From contig JAJFHU010000014.1 of the NCBI GenBank assembly GCA_021775455.1, positions 51,616-115,615 on the forward strand: a stretch of 64,000 bases of DNA, in the 5' to 3' direction. Within the stretch, counting starts at the first letter, position 1. The number at the start of each line of letters is the position of its first letter. A program made the translations under genes and the position numbers. The notes below the pieces were generated by a model. That model saw only the letters and a program-made list of their open reading frames with translations, was not told where the DNA came from and searched no databases. This DNA is from Hyphomicrobiales bacterium. GTDB taxonomy: Bacteria > Pseudomonadota > Alphaproteobacteria > Rhizobiales > Rhizobiaceae. Shown in pieces: positions 1 to 9,899 of this stretch.

Positions 1-927
1 GTTCACAGCAAGCCATGTGAATCGGGAGCGGGTAATCTCCAATACGGAATCCGACAATTCTTCGTCACCCACACCGGCTAGCCGTTTGATGTCTTCATCG
101 GCTTCGAGGTGAATAACGTCAACAACATCATCGATCGTCAATACACCAACCAATCGATTGGATTCATCTACAACCGCAGCCGAAACGAGGTCGTATTGTT
201 CGAATACCCGTGCGGCTTCTTCCTGATCTTCCATCGCATCGATCGGGTGCGTCGTTTCCCCCATAATATCTTCAATCGTGTGGCTTCTCGGCGTTCGTAA
301 AATCTGATCAAGCGCTACCGTCCCCAGCAATTCAAATGACGGTGTCACGACAAAAATTTCATGAAACCGGTCTGGGAGATCGTCTTCACTTCTCATGAAG
401 TCAATTGTGTGCCCTACTGTCCAAAATGGTGGCACAGCGATGAATTCGGTTTGCATACGCCTGCCAGCCGTTTCGTCGGGGTAATCCAGAGAGCGGCGCA
501 GTCGGAGGCGTTCTTCAAATGGCAAACGTGCCAGAATGTCTTCCTGATCTGGCTCTTCCATATCTTCGAGAATGAAGACAGCATCATCCGAATCCAGCTT
601 TTGAACGGCCAGTGCAATTTGTTCATTTGGGAGTGAATTTACAATTTCCAGACGGATTGCTTCTTCAACTTCGGTAAGTGAAGCAAAGTCAAAATCGTCA
701 CCTGCAAGCCTGGCCAGTGTTGAGCGTTTGTCCGAATTGAGGGCTTCCAACAGGTCGCCCAATTCGGATTCATGTAATGGCTCAAGAAATTCTTTTAGTT
801 CACCGGATTTTTCATCTTCAAGGAAGGATTCAAGCTCACTCAAGCTTTCCTGTGTAACTATCCCTTCATCATCGTAAATCGAGGGGGAAGTTCCTTCATC
901 TGCATCTTTTGTATCCAGTTTTGACAT
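1..927 (-). CDS. mgtE: Magnesium transporter MgtE (C-terminal part outside window)
   Basis: Inner-membrane Mg2+ channel/transporter, cut by the left window edge. Reading from the ATG at 925-927 gives 309 open codons to base 1. An acidic N-terminus is followed by the helical MgtE_N domain (about residues 40-160), then two CBS motifs (about 170-210 and 215-285). The first contains EIFVVTPSFELLGTVA and the second AAVVDESNRLVGVLTIDDV. In the known family the MgtE_N and CBS domains sense cytosolic Mg2+ and close the pore; the five-helix pore would lie beyond the edge. A G-rich stretch (GGGGG) just before the ATG can serve as ribosome binding site. It lies downstream of trmFO on the same strand with a 131-nt gap. 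The family call is secure; the pore itself cannot be checked here. Confidence 0.92.
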   Translation of the reverse strand, partial: MSKLDTKDADEGTSPSIYDDEGIVTQESLSELESFLEDEKSGELKEFLEPLHESELGDLLEALNSDKRSTLARLAGDDFDFASLTEVEEAIRLEIVNSLPNEQIALAVQKLDSDDAVFILEDMEEPDQEDILARLPFEERLRLRRSLDYPDETAGRRMQTEFIAVPPFWTVGHTIDFMRSEDDLPDRFHEIFVVTPSFELLGTVALDQILRTPRSHTIEDIMGETTHPIDAMEDQEEAARVFEQYDLVSAAVVDESNRLVGVLTIDDVVDVIHLEADEDIKRLAGVGDEELSDSVLEITRSRFTWLAVN

Positions 928-1058
928 ATTGGCCCCCAATAATTGATCACGAGACTAATGTGCTTCCATGAATTGGGTACGCGTAAGCAGACTGAAAGAC
1001 AAGATAGATTTCTCCAAAGGACCCAATATGGCGAATTGCACTGATGAAAGCTTTTGCA

Positions 1059-2474
1059 CTAGCTAACGCCAGAGTCCCAGTTTGCGAACTCCAACAGCGC
1101 ACGAGCACTCATGGCTTTCTTCTTGGCCATCGCTTTTTCCTTGCCTCGCCACCGCTTTACGCCTTCAGGTTTTTTCAATGTACCCTCAGCCAGGGGGGGA
1201 AGCAGGCCAAAATTGACATTCATGGGCTGGAATGATCGCTTGCTGCGCTCATTGCTGGATCCATCTTCGTCATATGATACATGCCCGGTTGTGATATGAT
1301 GGAGTAACGCTCCCATCGCTGTTGTGATGGGAGGGAGCTCAATTTCAACGCCGTTTATTTCGGCAGTGGCAAATCGGGCAGCCAGTATGCCGGTGGCTGC
1401 ACTTTCAACGTAACCCTCACAACCGGTAAGTTGACCGGCGAACCGGATATTGGAACGATGCTTTAGCGCTAGCTTTTCGTTCAGTACCTTTGGGGAATTT
1501 ATGTATGTGTTGCGATGAATACCGCCCAACCTCGCAAACTCTGCCTGCGCCAATCCCGGTATGCTGCGGAATATATCTGTCTGCGCGCCATGTTTGAGTT
1601 TGGTTTGGAAGCCAACAATGTTGTAGAGCGTACCTAGTGCATTATCCTGTCTGAGTTGAACAACGGCATACGGTTTTTCATCTGGCTTGTGCTGGTTAGT
1701 AAGCCCCATTGGCTTCATCGGCCCGTGGCGAAGCGTTTCCCGGCCGCGTTCGGCCATCACTTCAATCGGCAGGCAACCATCAAAGTAGGGCACGTTTTCC
1801 CATTCCTTGAACTCCGTTTTCTCGCCAGCCAAAAGTTGATCAATGAATCGGTTGTACGCGTCTTCATTGAGCGGGCAATTGATATAATCTTTGCCGGTTC
1901 CTCCGGGCCCGACTTTGTCGTAGCGTGACTGAAACCAGGCTTTGCTCAAATCTATCGAGTCGAAATGAACGATAGGTGCTATTGCATCAAAAAAGGAAAG
2001 CGACTCTTCGCCGGTTTCACCTGAAATTGCACTAGCGAGGTCGGGAGATGTTAGCGGACCGGTTGCAATAATAACGCTTGTACCAACTTCAAAATCCAAA
2101 CTGGTTACTTCCTCGCGAATAATTTCAATACCGGAATGACTTTCCAGTACAGCGGTAACCGCTTTCGAAAATTGTTCCCGATCAACCGCCAAGGCGCTGC
2201 CGGCTGGTACTTTGTGCTCATCACCACATCGCATAACAAGAGAATTTGCCAAGCGCATTTCTGCATGGAGCAGACCGACGGCATTGGTTTCGGCATCATC
2301 TGAACGAAATGAATTGGAGCAGACCAGTTCTGCTAAACCATCAGTTTGATGTGCGTCGGTAACTCGAATGGGCCGCATTTCATGGAGCACAACCGACATG
2401 CCAAGATTTGCCGCCTGCCATGCTGCCTCACTTCCAGCCAAGCCGCCGCCGATGATATGAAGTTTATTGTTCAT
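1059..2474 (-). CDS. trmFO: tRNA (uracil-5-)-methyltransferase TrmFO (folate/FAD-dependent)
   Basis: Cytosolic flavoenzyme that makes ribothymidine at U54 of tRNA using methylenetetrahydrofolate. The 471-residue product starts with the dinucleotide-binding motif [13 protein letters not shown] (about 6-18). It also shows the family blocks VCSNSFRSD (about 51-59), FDAIAPIV (about 162-169) and [17 protein letters not shown] (about 346-362). Length fits the family. This protein replaces the SAM-dependent TrmA of enteric bacteria and is common in alphaproteobacteria. It follows radC with a 30-nt gap, but that gap holds its own promoter-like sequence (separate entry), and there is no Shine-Dalgarno motif before the ATG. 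Confidence 0.96.
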   Translation of the reverse strand: MNNKLHIIGGGLAGSEAAWQAANLGMSVVLHEMRPIRVTDAHQTDGLAELVCSNSFRSDDAETNAVGLLHAEMRLANSLVMRCGDEHKVPAGSALAVDREQFSKAVTAVLESHSGIEIIREEVTSLDFEVGTSVIIATGPLTSPDLASAISGETGEESLSFFDAIAPIVHFDSIDLSKAWFQSRYDKVGPGGTGKDYINCPLNEDAYNRFIDQLLAGEKTEFKEWENVPYFDGCLPIEVMAERGRETLRHGPMKPMGLTNQHKPDEKPYAVVQLRQDNALGTLYNIVGFQTKLKHGAQTDIFRSIPGLAQAEFARLGGIHRNTYINSPKVLNEKLALKHRSNIRFAGQLTGCEGYVESAATGILAARFATAEINGVEIELPPITTAMGALLHHITTGHVSYDEDGSSNERSKRSFQPMNVNFGLLPPLAEGTLKKPEGVKRWRGKEKAMAKKKAMSARALLEFANWDSGVS

Positions 2475-2481
2475 GTCGGCG

Positions 2482-2508
2482 GTATAGACGGTTTTTGCCT
2501 CCGGTCAA
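2482..2508 (-). promoter_or_regulatory. Predicted trmFO promoter, leaderless geometry
   Basis: On the minus strand TTGACC (2508-2503) is followed after 15 nt by CTATAC (2487-2482), and the trmFO ATG begins 7 nt further on. This matches the alphaproteobacterial TTGAC-N16-CTAT pattern. The -35 hexamer overlaps the TGA stop codon of radC. Transcription would begin at about the A of the ATG. Inferred by eye. Confidence 0.5.
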
Positions 2509-3230
2509 ATTAGTTGCATGCCCTTCAAGCTGGAATGGCCGTCTTTCGCAATGATAATGTGGTCATGGACGATTATTCCCAAGGCTCCCGCTGTCTCAAC
2601 CACATTTTTGGTCATATCGATATCGGCTTTCGACGGAGTGGGATCACCCGAAGGGTGATTGTGAACAAGAATAAGCGCAGTGGCTGACAATTCCAGTGCC
2701 CTTCGAACCACTTCACGTGGATACACCGGCGTATGATCAACGGTACCTTCCGCCAGGATTTCATCGCAAATCAGACGGTTTTTCTTATTGAGAAACAGAA
2801 CGCGGAATTGTTCCCGCTGTTCAAATGCCATTTGCGCCCGACAGTAATCCAGCACCGAGGACCAGGAACCGAGCAGGGGACGTTCGCTGACATCTCCAGT
2901 AATCAAGTGTTTGGATGCAGCAAAGATCAACCGCAAATCAGTTACAGTTGCTTCACCAAGGCCATGTACTTTTGAAAGGCGAGACGCCGGTGCGGTGATG
3001 ACCTCTGAGAATGAACCGAATTCAGTGATTAGCCGCTTGGCCAGGGGTTTCGTATCCCGGCGCGGGATCGACCGAAACAATAACAGCTCCAGCAGTTCAT
3101 AGTCGGCAAGCGCATCAGCACCTTTCTCGCGGAATTTTTTCTTCAAGCGTGATCGGTGGCCAACGAAATGTTCACCGCCCGCACTGCTTTCTTCGAAACC
3201 TGCTTTACTGCTAGACATTCGACCACCCAC
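2505..3230 (-). CDS. radC: RadC family protein (JAB/MPN domain)
   Basis: A 241-residue RadC-type protein. The N-terminal half carries a helix-hairpin-helix-like region (about 30-105, with [12 protein letters not shown]). The C-terminal half is a JAMM/MPN fold with the metal-binding motif [14 protein letters not shown] (about 193-206) and an upstream glutamate ([10 protein letters not shown], about 155-164). The name DNA repair protein is historical; E. coli radC is not a dedicated repair gene and the JAMM domain predicts a metal-dependent hydrolase of unknown substrate. A start at Met5 (MSSSK) is also possible. It follows map by 16 nt, so the two are probably cotranscribed. Confidence 0.93.
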   Translation of the reverse strand: MGGRMSSSKAGFEESSAGGEHFVGHRSRLKKKFREKGADALADYELLELLLFRSIPRRDTKPLAKRLITEFGSFSEVITAPASRLSKVHGLGEATVTDLRLIFAASKHLITGDVSERPLLGSWSSVLDYCRAQMAFEQREQFRVLFLNKKNRLICDEILAEGTVDHTPVYPREVVRRALELSATALILVHNHPSGDPTPSKADIDMTKNVVETAGALGIIVHDHIIIAKDGHSSLKGMQLI

Positions 3231-3246
3231 ACAAGCTCATGAAACG

Positions 3247-4071
3247 TTATTCGTATGGCGGCACTGTATATCCCGCCGGTGAAAGCGTAAATATCTCGCA
3301 ACCGTCTTCAGTAACACCTACGGTGTGTTCAAATTGAGCGGAAAGGGATCGGTCACGGGTAACGGCTGTCCAGCCATCGGCCAGAATTTTGGCACTTGGC
3401 CTTCCCAGATTAATCATTGGTTCGATTGTAAATATCATGCCGGGACGCATTTCCACCCCTTCACCGCCTCGTCCATAGTGAAGAATATTGGGAGCATCGT
3501 GAAACAGTCGCCCAACACCATGGCCACAAAAATCACGTACGACTGAACATCGTTGCGATTCTGCATAGGTCTGGATTGCTTGTCCAATATGACCGGTAGT
3601 GTGACCTGGTTTTACCGCTTCGACACCCAAGATCAACGAGCGATAAGTCACTTCAATCAGGCGCTCTGCAGCGCGTTTGATATTGCCAACTGGATACATT
3701 CTGCTTGAATCACCGTGCCAACCGTTGAGAACATAGGTGACATCGATGTTTAAAATGTCTCCTTCTTTAAGGGGCTTTTCATTTGGAATGCCGTGACAGA
3801 TCACATGATTGATGGATGTACAGCTGGATTTGGTATAACCGCGATAATTCAATGTTGCAGGTACGGCATTGTTTTCCTGTCCAAATTGATAAACGTAATC
3901 ATCAATCTCCTGCGTGGTTACGCCTGGTTTTACCAATGCCGCGAGATTGTCGAGGCATGTTGCCGTAAGTCGACATGCACAGCGCATCCCCTCAAACGCT
4001 TCTTCGTTGTACAGCTTGATTGCACCCGTGTTCTTTTCCGGTGCTTCCGTTGCATCAATGTAGCCGTGCAT
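3247..4071 (-). CDS. map: Type I methionine aminopeptidase
   Basis: Removes the initiator methionine from nascent proteins in the cytosol. The 274-residue pita-bread fold has the expected dinuclear metal ligands: an Asp in NIDVTYVLNGWHGDSSRM (about 129-146, two Asp), His in GHGVGRLFHDAP (about 183-194), Glu in FTIEPMI (about 217-223) and Glu in FEHTVGVTEDG (about 249-259). Length and motifs are typical of the bacterial type I enzyme. It lies 46 nt after sfsA and 16 nt before radC in the same direction, so sfsA-map-radC is a likely transcription unit. Confidence 0.96.
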   Translation of the reverse strand: MHGYIDATEAPEKNTGAIKLYNEEAFEGMRCACRLTATCLDNLAALVKPGVTTQEIDDYVYQFGQENNAVPATLNYRGYTKSSCTSINHVICHGIPNEKPLKEGDILNIDVTYVLNGWHGDSSRMYPVGNIKRAAERLIEVTYRSLILGVEAVKPGHTTGHIGQAIQTYAESQRCSVVRDFCGHGVGRLFHDAPNILHYGRGGEGVEMRPGMIFTIEPMINLGRPSAKILADGWTAVTRDRSLSAQFEHTVGVTEDGCEIFTLSPAGYTVPPYE

Positions 4072-4117
4072 ACTGTGTACTCTTCTCGATTCTTGGAGTC
4101 CAAATCTGGAATTGTTG

Positions 4118-4819
4118 CTATTCGTCTACCTTGATCAGGTCGACAGCGTCAATTCCATCAGCACTAACATTGCAACGAATTGCGTAAGCCTCAACTCCAA
4201 TTTTTTCAGCTCGATCAAATGCTGCGGCATAATTGGGATCCAGGTCACGCGCCAGCTTGAAGCTGTCTCCGTCGGATCTTTGAACCACATAAAGCATCGC
4301 AGCACGATTTCCAGCAGAGACTTCATTCGCCATTTCATCCAAATGCTTTGCACCTCGCGCAGTTACGCTGTCAGGAAACTCAAATACATTTGGATTTCGT
4401 CGGAAATGCACGTTCTTGACTTCAACAAATGTCTGCTTCCCGGATGCACTTTCAAGGAGAATGTCAATTCGCGAATTATTTCCATATTTCACTTCGGTCT
4501 TTAGTTTGGTGTAGCCCGAGAGCTCCGGTATTCGACCATCCTCGATTGCCTCTAAAGCCAAACGGTTTGGCAGGTTCGTATTTACGCCAACCATTGCACC
4601 ATCTACTTCCACCAATTCCAGTGAGTATTGAAGTTTGCGCTTCGGGTTTTGGCTATCGGATATCCAGGTCCGAATTCCCGGTTCAGTCAAGCCAAGCATC
4701 GAGCCGGGGTTTGCACAATGAACAGTAATTACCTCCCCATCTGAAAGTTCAACGTCCGCGAGAAAGCGTTTGTAGCGACGAACCAGTCTTGCTTCTATCA
4801 GGGGAGGAGAAAACTTCAT
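4118..4819 (-). CDS. sfsA: SfsA family DNA-binding / sugar fermentation stimulation protein
   Basis: A 233-residue SfsA homologue. I start it at the ATG at 4817-4819 (MKFSPPLIEARLVRRYKRF) because this is where family conservation begins; the open frame runs on upstream with no recognisable sequence. Conserved parts include an OB-like N-terminus (CANPGSM, LTEPG), the central SRIDILLE segment and the FVEVKNVHF segment, which resemble an endonuclease-like core. E. coli SfsA binds DNA nonspecifically and affects maltose genes; its molecular role is unsettled. It begins the leftward map-radC group and is divergent from the RND gene. Confidence 0.93.
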   Translation of the reverse strand: MKFSPPLIEARLVRRYKRFLADVELSDGEVITVHCANPGSMLGLTEPGIRTWISDSQNPKRKLQYSLELVEVDGAMVGVNTNLPNRLALEAIEDGRIPELSGYTKLKTEVKYGNNSRIDILLESASGKQTFVEVKNVHFRRNPNVFEFPDSVTARGAKHLDEMANEVSAGNRAAMLYVVQRSDGDSFKLARDLDPNYAAAFDRAEKIGVEAYAIRCNVSADGIDAVDLIKVDE

Positions 4820-5019
4820 TGTTGAGACTGATCCGATTCGGTTTCTATGTTTGAATGCAGGTGAACATCCAAATGTTATACATTGTGAACAACATAAGCA
4901 CGGACGCGAACTTTCGAATAATTCCATATCTGTTGCAAGTGCAAAAAGGGTTTTGCTTTCAATCGTATACCTCGCTATGAGTGATATAATCAGTTTGACG
5001 GCAGGTGAGGATTCTCCGT

Positions 5020-7287
5020 ATGTGGGGATTGGGTTTTGGATTGGAGAAAATCGGGTTGCTTGCACTGCGGCGCCCGGTTGCCTCATCCGTCCTTGTTATC
5101 GTTGCAGTTGTGCTGTCCCTGTCGTTCATCACAAACTTGAAATTTAACGGCAATGTCATTTCCGTATTGCCTACCGACAGTGAGGCCTTCAAGAACTACG
5201 CTGCGCAAAAGAAAAACTTTCGGAATTTTTCACGCGACATTGCGGTAGTCATTACTTCACCCCGTCTAAATACCGCTGATGGTCTTGAAGATTTGCGTTT
5301 TCTGCAACTCGAAATTGCCATTGCTGACGGGGTAAGTTCAGCGCTTTCGCTTTTTTCGATTCCTGAACCTGATAGTTCCACAGGCGGATTAAACCAGTTC
5401 TTTCCCAACGAGCTGACGGATGACCAACAGGCAAAGGATCTGGTTGCCCGACTCCTTAAGGATCATCCTCAAGCGCGAAGCCTGATTTCGCCGGAAAATA
5501 ATGCAGCGTTGATTTTTGTGACCCTGGATATTGGCTTGCAAGGATCAAGTGATGCCGAAGCGTATGATGCATTTCGGGCGCTTCGACAGGCGGTTGATGA
5601 AGCGGTCCCTGAAGATTTTGAAGTTCATTATGCTGGCCTTACACCGATCGGATTGACAATTATCGACGCCTTGATCAAGGATCAGGTAAGACTGACACTA
5701 GTGGGTTTGTTGCTGGGTGCCGGAATTGCGCTTGTGGTGTTTCGCAGTGCGATTGCAGCGGTAATTTGCGGGATACCACCAACGCTCACCGCTATATGGG
5801 TATGTGGAGCGTTTGGGCTTACCGGTACACCGATTACATATCTTACAACCGTATTGCCAACGCTTGCTCTTATTCTCGCCTATGCCGACGGTATAGTTCT
5901 GTTTTATCGGTGGAACAAATCCAATGCCGAGAGTCAGAGCAGGGATGAGGCCGTACTCATGAAAAATCTTGCTGAGGCAATCACACGGGTGGGACCGGCA
6001 TCGTCCTTGACTTCCATCACCACAGCGATCGCTTTCATGTCGTTTTCGCTGGCGTCGAGTGAAGCATTGGTGGAATTTTCCTGGTTGGGAGTTGCCGCTG
6101 TAATACTGGCATTTATCTCCGTCATCGTCGGGCTGCCGGTTGCTGGATACTGGGCAATCAAGTTGAAAGTGATGAAACGAGGGAAATTGCGCAGGGAACA
6201 CCGCACACTTGGCTCCTGGGCAACTTTTATTTCCATACGAGCACCACGTTTGATCTCAATCCTGTCACTGGTAGCCATCTCCGGCTTGTTGTTCGTGCAT
6301 ACCTTGATCAGTCCGGAATATCGGGTGACAGACTATTTGCCGCATGAATCAAATTCCTACAAAGCGGAAGCAGCCGTGAATGAAATTTTTGGTGGGAGGT
6401 CATTTGTCTTTCTCACAGTTCCGGTTGTTGACCAACAAAGCCTTGCATCAAAGGAGAATCGCAAGCGACTGGAGGACGTAGAGGCAGAACTCGAAAAAGA
6501 ATACTCACCGTCACAGATATTTTCACTTCATTCGATTTGGCGCAATATGGAAACTGAGCTGGCCATTTCCCGGGTAGCGCGGGAACTTTCCAAGGCTCCT
6601 GCAGAAACGAGAAGGGGATACCTGTCTCGGGACGGGCAAGAAATGCTCGTTTCCGTTCGAATTCCTTCCGATGATTCAATTACCGAAACCCTTACGGAAA
6701 TCGATAACATCAGATCCAGGCTCGATAAATTGCCGTATGGCGAAGAGATCAAGATTACCGGATTCCCGGTGCTGATGGCAGAAGAATTTACCAGATTAAT
6801 CAGTCAGTTAAGGCAAAGTTTGCTGGTCGCAATCCTTTGCGGGATGGTAATAATCGGGATTGCAACACGCTCGCCGATCCTCGCCTTGGCCGCTCTGACA
6901 CCCAACCTATTCCCGATACTGGCAATTGAAGGTATCATGTATTTGCGGGGCGGTCTCATCAACATGTCCGAGGTGATTGCGCTGACGCTTGCCTTTGGAA
7001 TTGCGATTGATAATGCAGTCCATGTTATCAACGTGTATCAGGCTGAACGTAGTACGGGCAGAGGCATTAGAACTTCAATCAGAAACGCCCTTTATGAGGT
7101 TGGGCCCGCGCTGGGAGCAAGTACAACGATCATTTGTGTATCGAGCCTGGTGACGCTGACAAGCCTGCTGCCATTCATTCCGGTTTTGGGTGGATTGATC
7201 ATTTCCATTCTGCTGATTGCACTTTTTTCTAACCTTATCATCTTGCCTGCCAATATTTTGACACTGTTGCGAGTAAGACATAAATAG
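5020..7287 (+). CDS. RND superfamily / MMPL-type exporter
   Basis: Large inner-membrane protein of about 755 residues with the duplicated RND layout. An N-terminal membrane helix, a periplasmic domain and a five-helix cluster (about 220-385) are followed by the same arrangement again (helix near 400-420, periplasmic domain, helices about 600-750). The motif LAFGIAIDNAVHVI in the second half matches the RND/MMPL acidic membrane motif, and the first half has LALILAYADGIVLFY. Such proteins use proton-motive force to move lipids or hydrophobic molecules; some relatives move hopanoids or sterols, but no substrate can be assigned. I use the ATG at 5020 because GGTGAGG lies 9 nt upstream; a GTG at 5005 is the alternative. 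A perfect TATAAT lies at 4985-4990. Confidence 0.88.
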   Translation: MWGLGFGLEKIGLLALRRPVASSVLVIVAVVLSLSFITNLKFNGNVISVLPTDSEAFKNYAAQKKNFRNFSRDIAVVITSPRLNTADGLEDLRFLQLEIAIADGVSSALSLFSIPEPDSSTGGLNQFFPNELTDDQQAKDLVARLLKDHPQARSLISPENNAALIFVTLDIGLQGSSDAEAYDAFRALRQAVDEAVPEDFEVHYAGLTPIGLTIIDALIKDQVRLTLVGLLLGAGIALVVFRSAIAAVICGIPPTLTAIWVCGAFGLTGTPITYLTTVLPTLALILAYADGIVLFYRWNKSNAESQSRDEAVLMKNLAEAITRVGPASSLTSITTAIAFMSFSLASSEALVEFSWLGVAAVILAFISVIVGLPVAGYWAIKLKVMKRGKLRREHRTLGSWATFISIRAPRLISILSLVAISGLLFVHTLISPEYRVTDYLPHESNSYKAEAAVNEIFGGRSFVFLTVPVVDQQSLASKENRKRLEDVEAELEKEYSPSQIFSLHSIWRNMETELAISRVARELSKAPAETRRGYLSRDGQEMLVSVRIPSDDSITETLTEIDNIRSRLDKLPYGEEIKITGFPVLMAEEFTRLISQLRQSLLVAILCGMVIIGIATRSPILALAALTPNLFPILAIEGIMYLRGGLINMSEVIALTLAFGIAIDNAVHVINVYQAERSTGRGIRTSIRNALYEVGPALGASTTIICVSSLVTLTSLLPFIPVLGGLIISILLIALFSNLIILPANILTLLRVRHK

Positions 7288-7332
7288 GGAATGCGATTCC
7301 CCGACTGATTTCTTTAAACAGGAATATTTTCC

Positions 7333-7854
7333 ATGAGAAAAGCAAGGCTTTTCCTTTGCATACTTGCAACAATGACACTGAGTCCTGCCTACGCGGATTC
7401 TCCGGCAAAATTTTTGGCTGGCCTTGACGGTGAATTCAAAGGGCGCGGAATGGCGATCCTTGAATTTTCTGACAAAGAGCAGCGCATTACTTGTAAATTG
7501 AAAAACAATTTTGATGAAACGCAGGAAGAACTGCATATCTCCGGTGAGTGTGCCAGCACTCAGGGAAAAGCAAGCGTCAACGGTAAGTTGCAGATAGTAG
7601 ATGGCCAAATTACAGGCTCGTTCTTTTCACCGTTCCCAAATTCGGAAATGACGACCTCACAGGGTACGATTTCCAATGGATCGTTGGTTGTTTCTGCGGC
7701 GTTTGTTAATAATGAAACTGGAAATCTTCAAAAAGTCCGCCAGATTGTTTCACGCGCAACGAATAGTGGATTTGATTCAAAGTTCCAGAGTTTTGATAAT
7801 GCCTCAGACAGTTATCAGGATGCCGGATCAATGAAATTCAAGCGGACCCAGTGA
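7333..7854 (+). CDS. Conserved secreted protein of unknown function
   Basis: Product of 173 residues with a clear signal peptide: Lys/Arg start, hydrophobic core, and likely cleavage after AYA near residue 21. The mature part is beta-rich with short hydrophilic repeats of alternating hydrophobic residues and two cysteines (in ITCKLK and GECAST, about 57 and 76) that could pair in the periplasm. I do not recognise a named domain. It starts 45 nt after the RND exporter on the same strand, so it may be its periplasmic partner, as accessory lipid-binding proteins are for some RND exporters. That link is inference only. Confidence 0.8.
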   Translation: MRKARLFLCILATMTLSPAYADSPAKFLAGLDGEFKGRGMAILEFSDKEQRITCKLKNNFDETQEELHISGECASTQGKASVNGKLQIVDGQITGSFFSPFPNSEMTTSQGTISNGSLVVSAAFVNNETGNLQKVRQIVSRATNSGFDSKFQSFDNASDSYQDAGSMKFKRTQ

Positions 7855-7869
7855 TTTTACATTCTGGTA

Positions 7870-8541
7870 TTATAGAAAAGTAAGCCACTCACCTGAATTG
7901 CGGCGCTTTGAGTGCAGCTGATTTACCGGATGATCGTCATCCTTGTATCCAATCGCCAATCCGCAGAACAGCATCCAGTTCTCGTCCAAATCACAGAACT
8001 TTCTGACAGTATTTGGATAGCGCGCCCAAAACTCCTGTGCGCAGGTGTCGAGTCCTTCTTCCTGAAACAGTAACATGGTGCTTTGAAGATACATCCCCAA
8101 ATCGGCCCATTGAGGTGGTCCCATAATGGTTTCCACAAAACAAAACGCTGCCGCTGGGGCGTTGAAGAAGCGAAAGTTGTTCTCCAACCATTTCAATCTG
8201 GCAGGTTTGTCCTCCCTTGAAATGCCAAGCAATGCATACATGTCTTCGCCTACTTCAAACCTTGAAGTTCGGTAGGGATCTTTCAGTTTTGGTGGATATA
8301 CGTGATATTCAGGAGCTTCCAGCGGTTGATCAGCGCCCTGTGCTATAATCTCGTCCATCAATGACCTGAACTCGGCCATTTTGCTTTCGTTAAGTACTAC
8401 CATTCGCCACGGTTGGACATTTCCGCCGGATGGTGCTCGTGCAGACCGTTTCAACACGCTTTTGATTGTCTCATTTGAAACCGGTTGATCCGTAAAAGAC
8501 CTGACCGACATTCGCTGCTTTAGTGCTTCTGATACTTTCAA
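7870..8541 (-). CDS. Nitroreductase family FMN oxidoreductase
   Basis: A 223-residue nitroreductase-fold protein. The N-terminal FMN-phosphate motif RMSVRSFTDQPV (about 10-21) and SARAPSGGNVQPWRMVVL (about 34-51) are the strongest markers. The C-terminal part has the usual FCGLAIGYKD segment (about 190-199). Members are dimers that reduce nitro, quinone or enone substrates with NAD(P)H; the physiological substrate here is unknown. It is convergent with the secreted-protein gene (15-nt gap) and divergent from the MFS gene. No dedicated regulator is next to it. Confidence 0.92.
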   Translation of the reverse strand: MKVSEALKQRMSVRSFTDQPVSNETIKSVLKRSARAPSGGNVQPWRMVVLNESKMAEFRSLMDEIIAQGADQPLEAPEYHVYPPKLKDPYRTSRFEVGEDMYALLGISREDKPARLKWLENNFRFFNAPAAAFCFVETIMGPPQWADLGMYLQSTMLLFQEEGLDTCAQEFWARYPNTVRKFCDLDENWMLFCGLAIGYKDDDHPVNQLHSKRRNSGEWLTFL

Positions 8542-8695
8542 GGGTCAATTCCATCAGACTATGTGACTGCTTGATTTTGGCATCCAACCGGTTACACCGA
8601 ACTGGTAGCAAGCAATCGTGATTATGCCGTAACACTGGCTTTCCCATAAGCTTCTTCATTGTGCAACTGGCTCTTAGCCAATTTCCGGGGGCAAC

Positions 8696-9877
8696 ATGCC
8701 GGGCATCATCATATTTTGCATGTCTTACGTGCTCAGCCAGTTTTATCGGTCGTTCCTGGCGGTATTGTCACCGACACTAATCAGCGACCTTTCGATGGGA
8801 CCGTCCGAACTTGCTGTCGCTTCTGCGGCCTACTTCATAGCGTTTGCATTGTTTCAGTTTCCAGTCGGCTACTTCCTTGACACATATGGACCTCGCCGAA
8901 CTGCAGGATACATCTTTTTGTTGTTTGGCGGGTCGGGAGCAGGGTTGTTTGCTTTTGCAACAAGCGGGTGGATGGTCATTACCGCAATGGCCTTCTTGGG
9001 TGTTGGATGTTCGCCCGTATTGATGGCGCCGCTCTATATTTTTGCTCGCAATTATTCGCCTCGAAAATTCGCATTTTATCTATCCACATTTGTGGCGATT
9101 GGAACGCTTGGCAACATTGCAGGCACTGAGCCGCTTGCTGCTGCACTCAATGCGTTTGGCTGGCAAAATGTTGGTATATTCCTGTTTCTTCTGACAGTGA
9201 TAGTCGCAATCATCATATTACTGATAGTCGTTGATCCGGTAAAAACTGATGCGCAAACCCGCAAAGGTTCCACACTCGATCTGTTGAAGATTCGCGAACT
9301 GTGGCTAATTTTCCCAATCATATTGACCGGATATATCGCCGGTGGTGGCATTCGTGGATTGTGGATTGGTCCCTATCTTGCAGACATTCACGCTATGAAC
9401 AGCCTCGAAATTGGGCGTGCATCATTGTTTATGGCAATCGCATTGGTAGCTGGGACGTTTGCCTACGGTCCTATAGACCGGCTTTTGAACAGCCGAAAGT
9501 GGGTAATTGCACCGGGATATCTAGTTGTAATTCTGTGTTGCCTGTATATGGCAATGGTAATCCCTGAATCTGCTTTGGTTTCCACCATTGTCTTCGTTCT
9601 AATTGGATTTTTTGGTGCAAGTTATGCAGTTCAGATGGCCCATGGAAAATCATTTGTGCCACAGCATTTGATGGGTCGTGGTGCAACACTGCTTAATTTT
9701 TGCTCCATTGGTGGTGCGGGATTTTTTCAGTTCCTGAGCGGTTGGGTAGTCGAAGGCAACACAATTCCCGGAAGTCCTGAACATTCGTATCAAGCGTTAT
9801 TCATGTTTTACGTGATGATAATGGGCGTGAGCCTTGTCATTTATTTGTTTTCACGTGATGCGGCACCCAGCGATTGA
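8696..9877 (+). CDS. MFS transporter
   Basis: Inner-membrane protein of 393 residues with about 12 hydrophobic helices. The loop between helices 2 and 3 carries the MFS signature in the form GYFLDTYGPRRTAG (about 63-76). The arrangement of two six-helix halves is separated by a cytosolic stretch containing DPVKTDAQTRKGSTL near residue 185. It belongs to the broad major facilitator family; the substrate cannot be told from sequence. A G-rich stretch lies just before the ATG. The gene stands alone, divergent from the nitroreductase and convergent with the Lrp-type regulator. Confidence 0.9.
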   Translation: MPGIIIFCMSYVLSQFYRSFLAVLSPTLISDLSMGPSELAVASAAYFIAFALFQFPVGYFLDTYGPRRTAGYIFLLFGGSGAGLFAFATSGWMVITAMAFLGVGCSPVLMAPLYIFARNYSPRKFAFYLSTFVAIGTLGNIAGTEPLAAALNAFGWQNVGIFLFLLTVIVAIIILLIVVDPVKTDAQTRKGSTLDLLKIRELWLIFPIILTGYIAGGGIRGLWIGPYLADIHAMNSLEIGRASLFMAIALVAGTFAYGPIDRLLNSRKWVIAPGYLVVILCCLYMAMVIPESALVSTIVFVLIGFFGASYAVQMAHGKSFVPQHLMGRGATLLNFCSIGGAGFFQFLSGWVVEGNTIPGSPEHSYQALFMFYVMIMGVSLVIYLFSRDAAPSD

Positions 9878-9899
9878 ACACATGGCAATCTCGCGAAGC

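Noticed and set aside
4118..5086. SfsA starting at 5086 with 88 extra residues
   Set aside because: The extra part has no family similarity and overlaps the divergent RND start; the ATG at 4819 fits family length.
5698..6201. Antisense frame of 167 codons inside the RND gene
   Set aside because: Shadow of the coding frame; no start site signal and composition unlike a protein.
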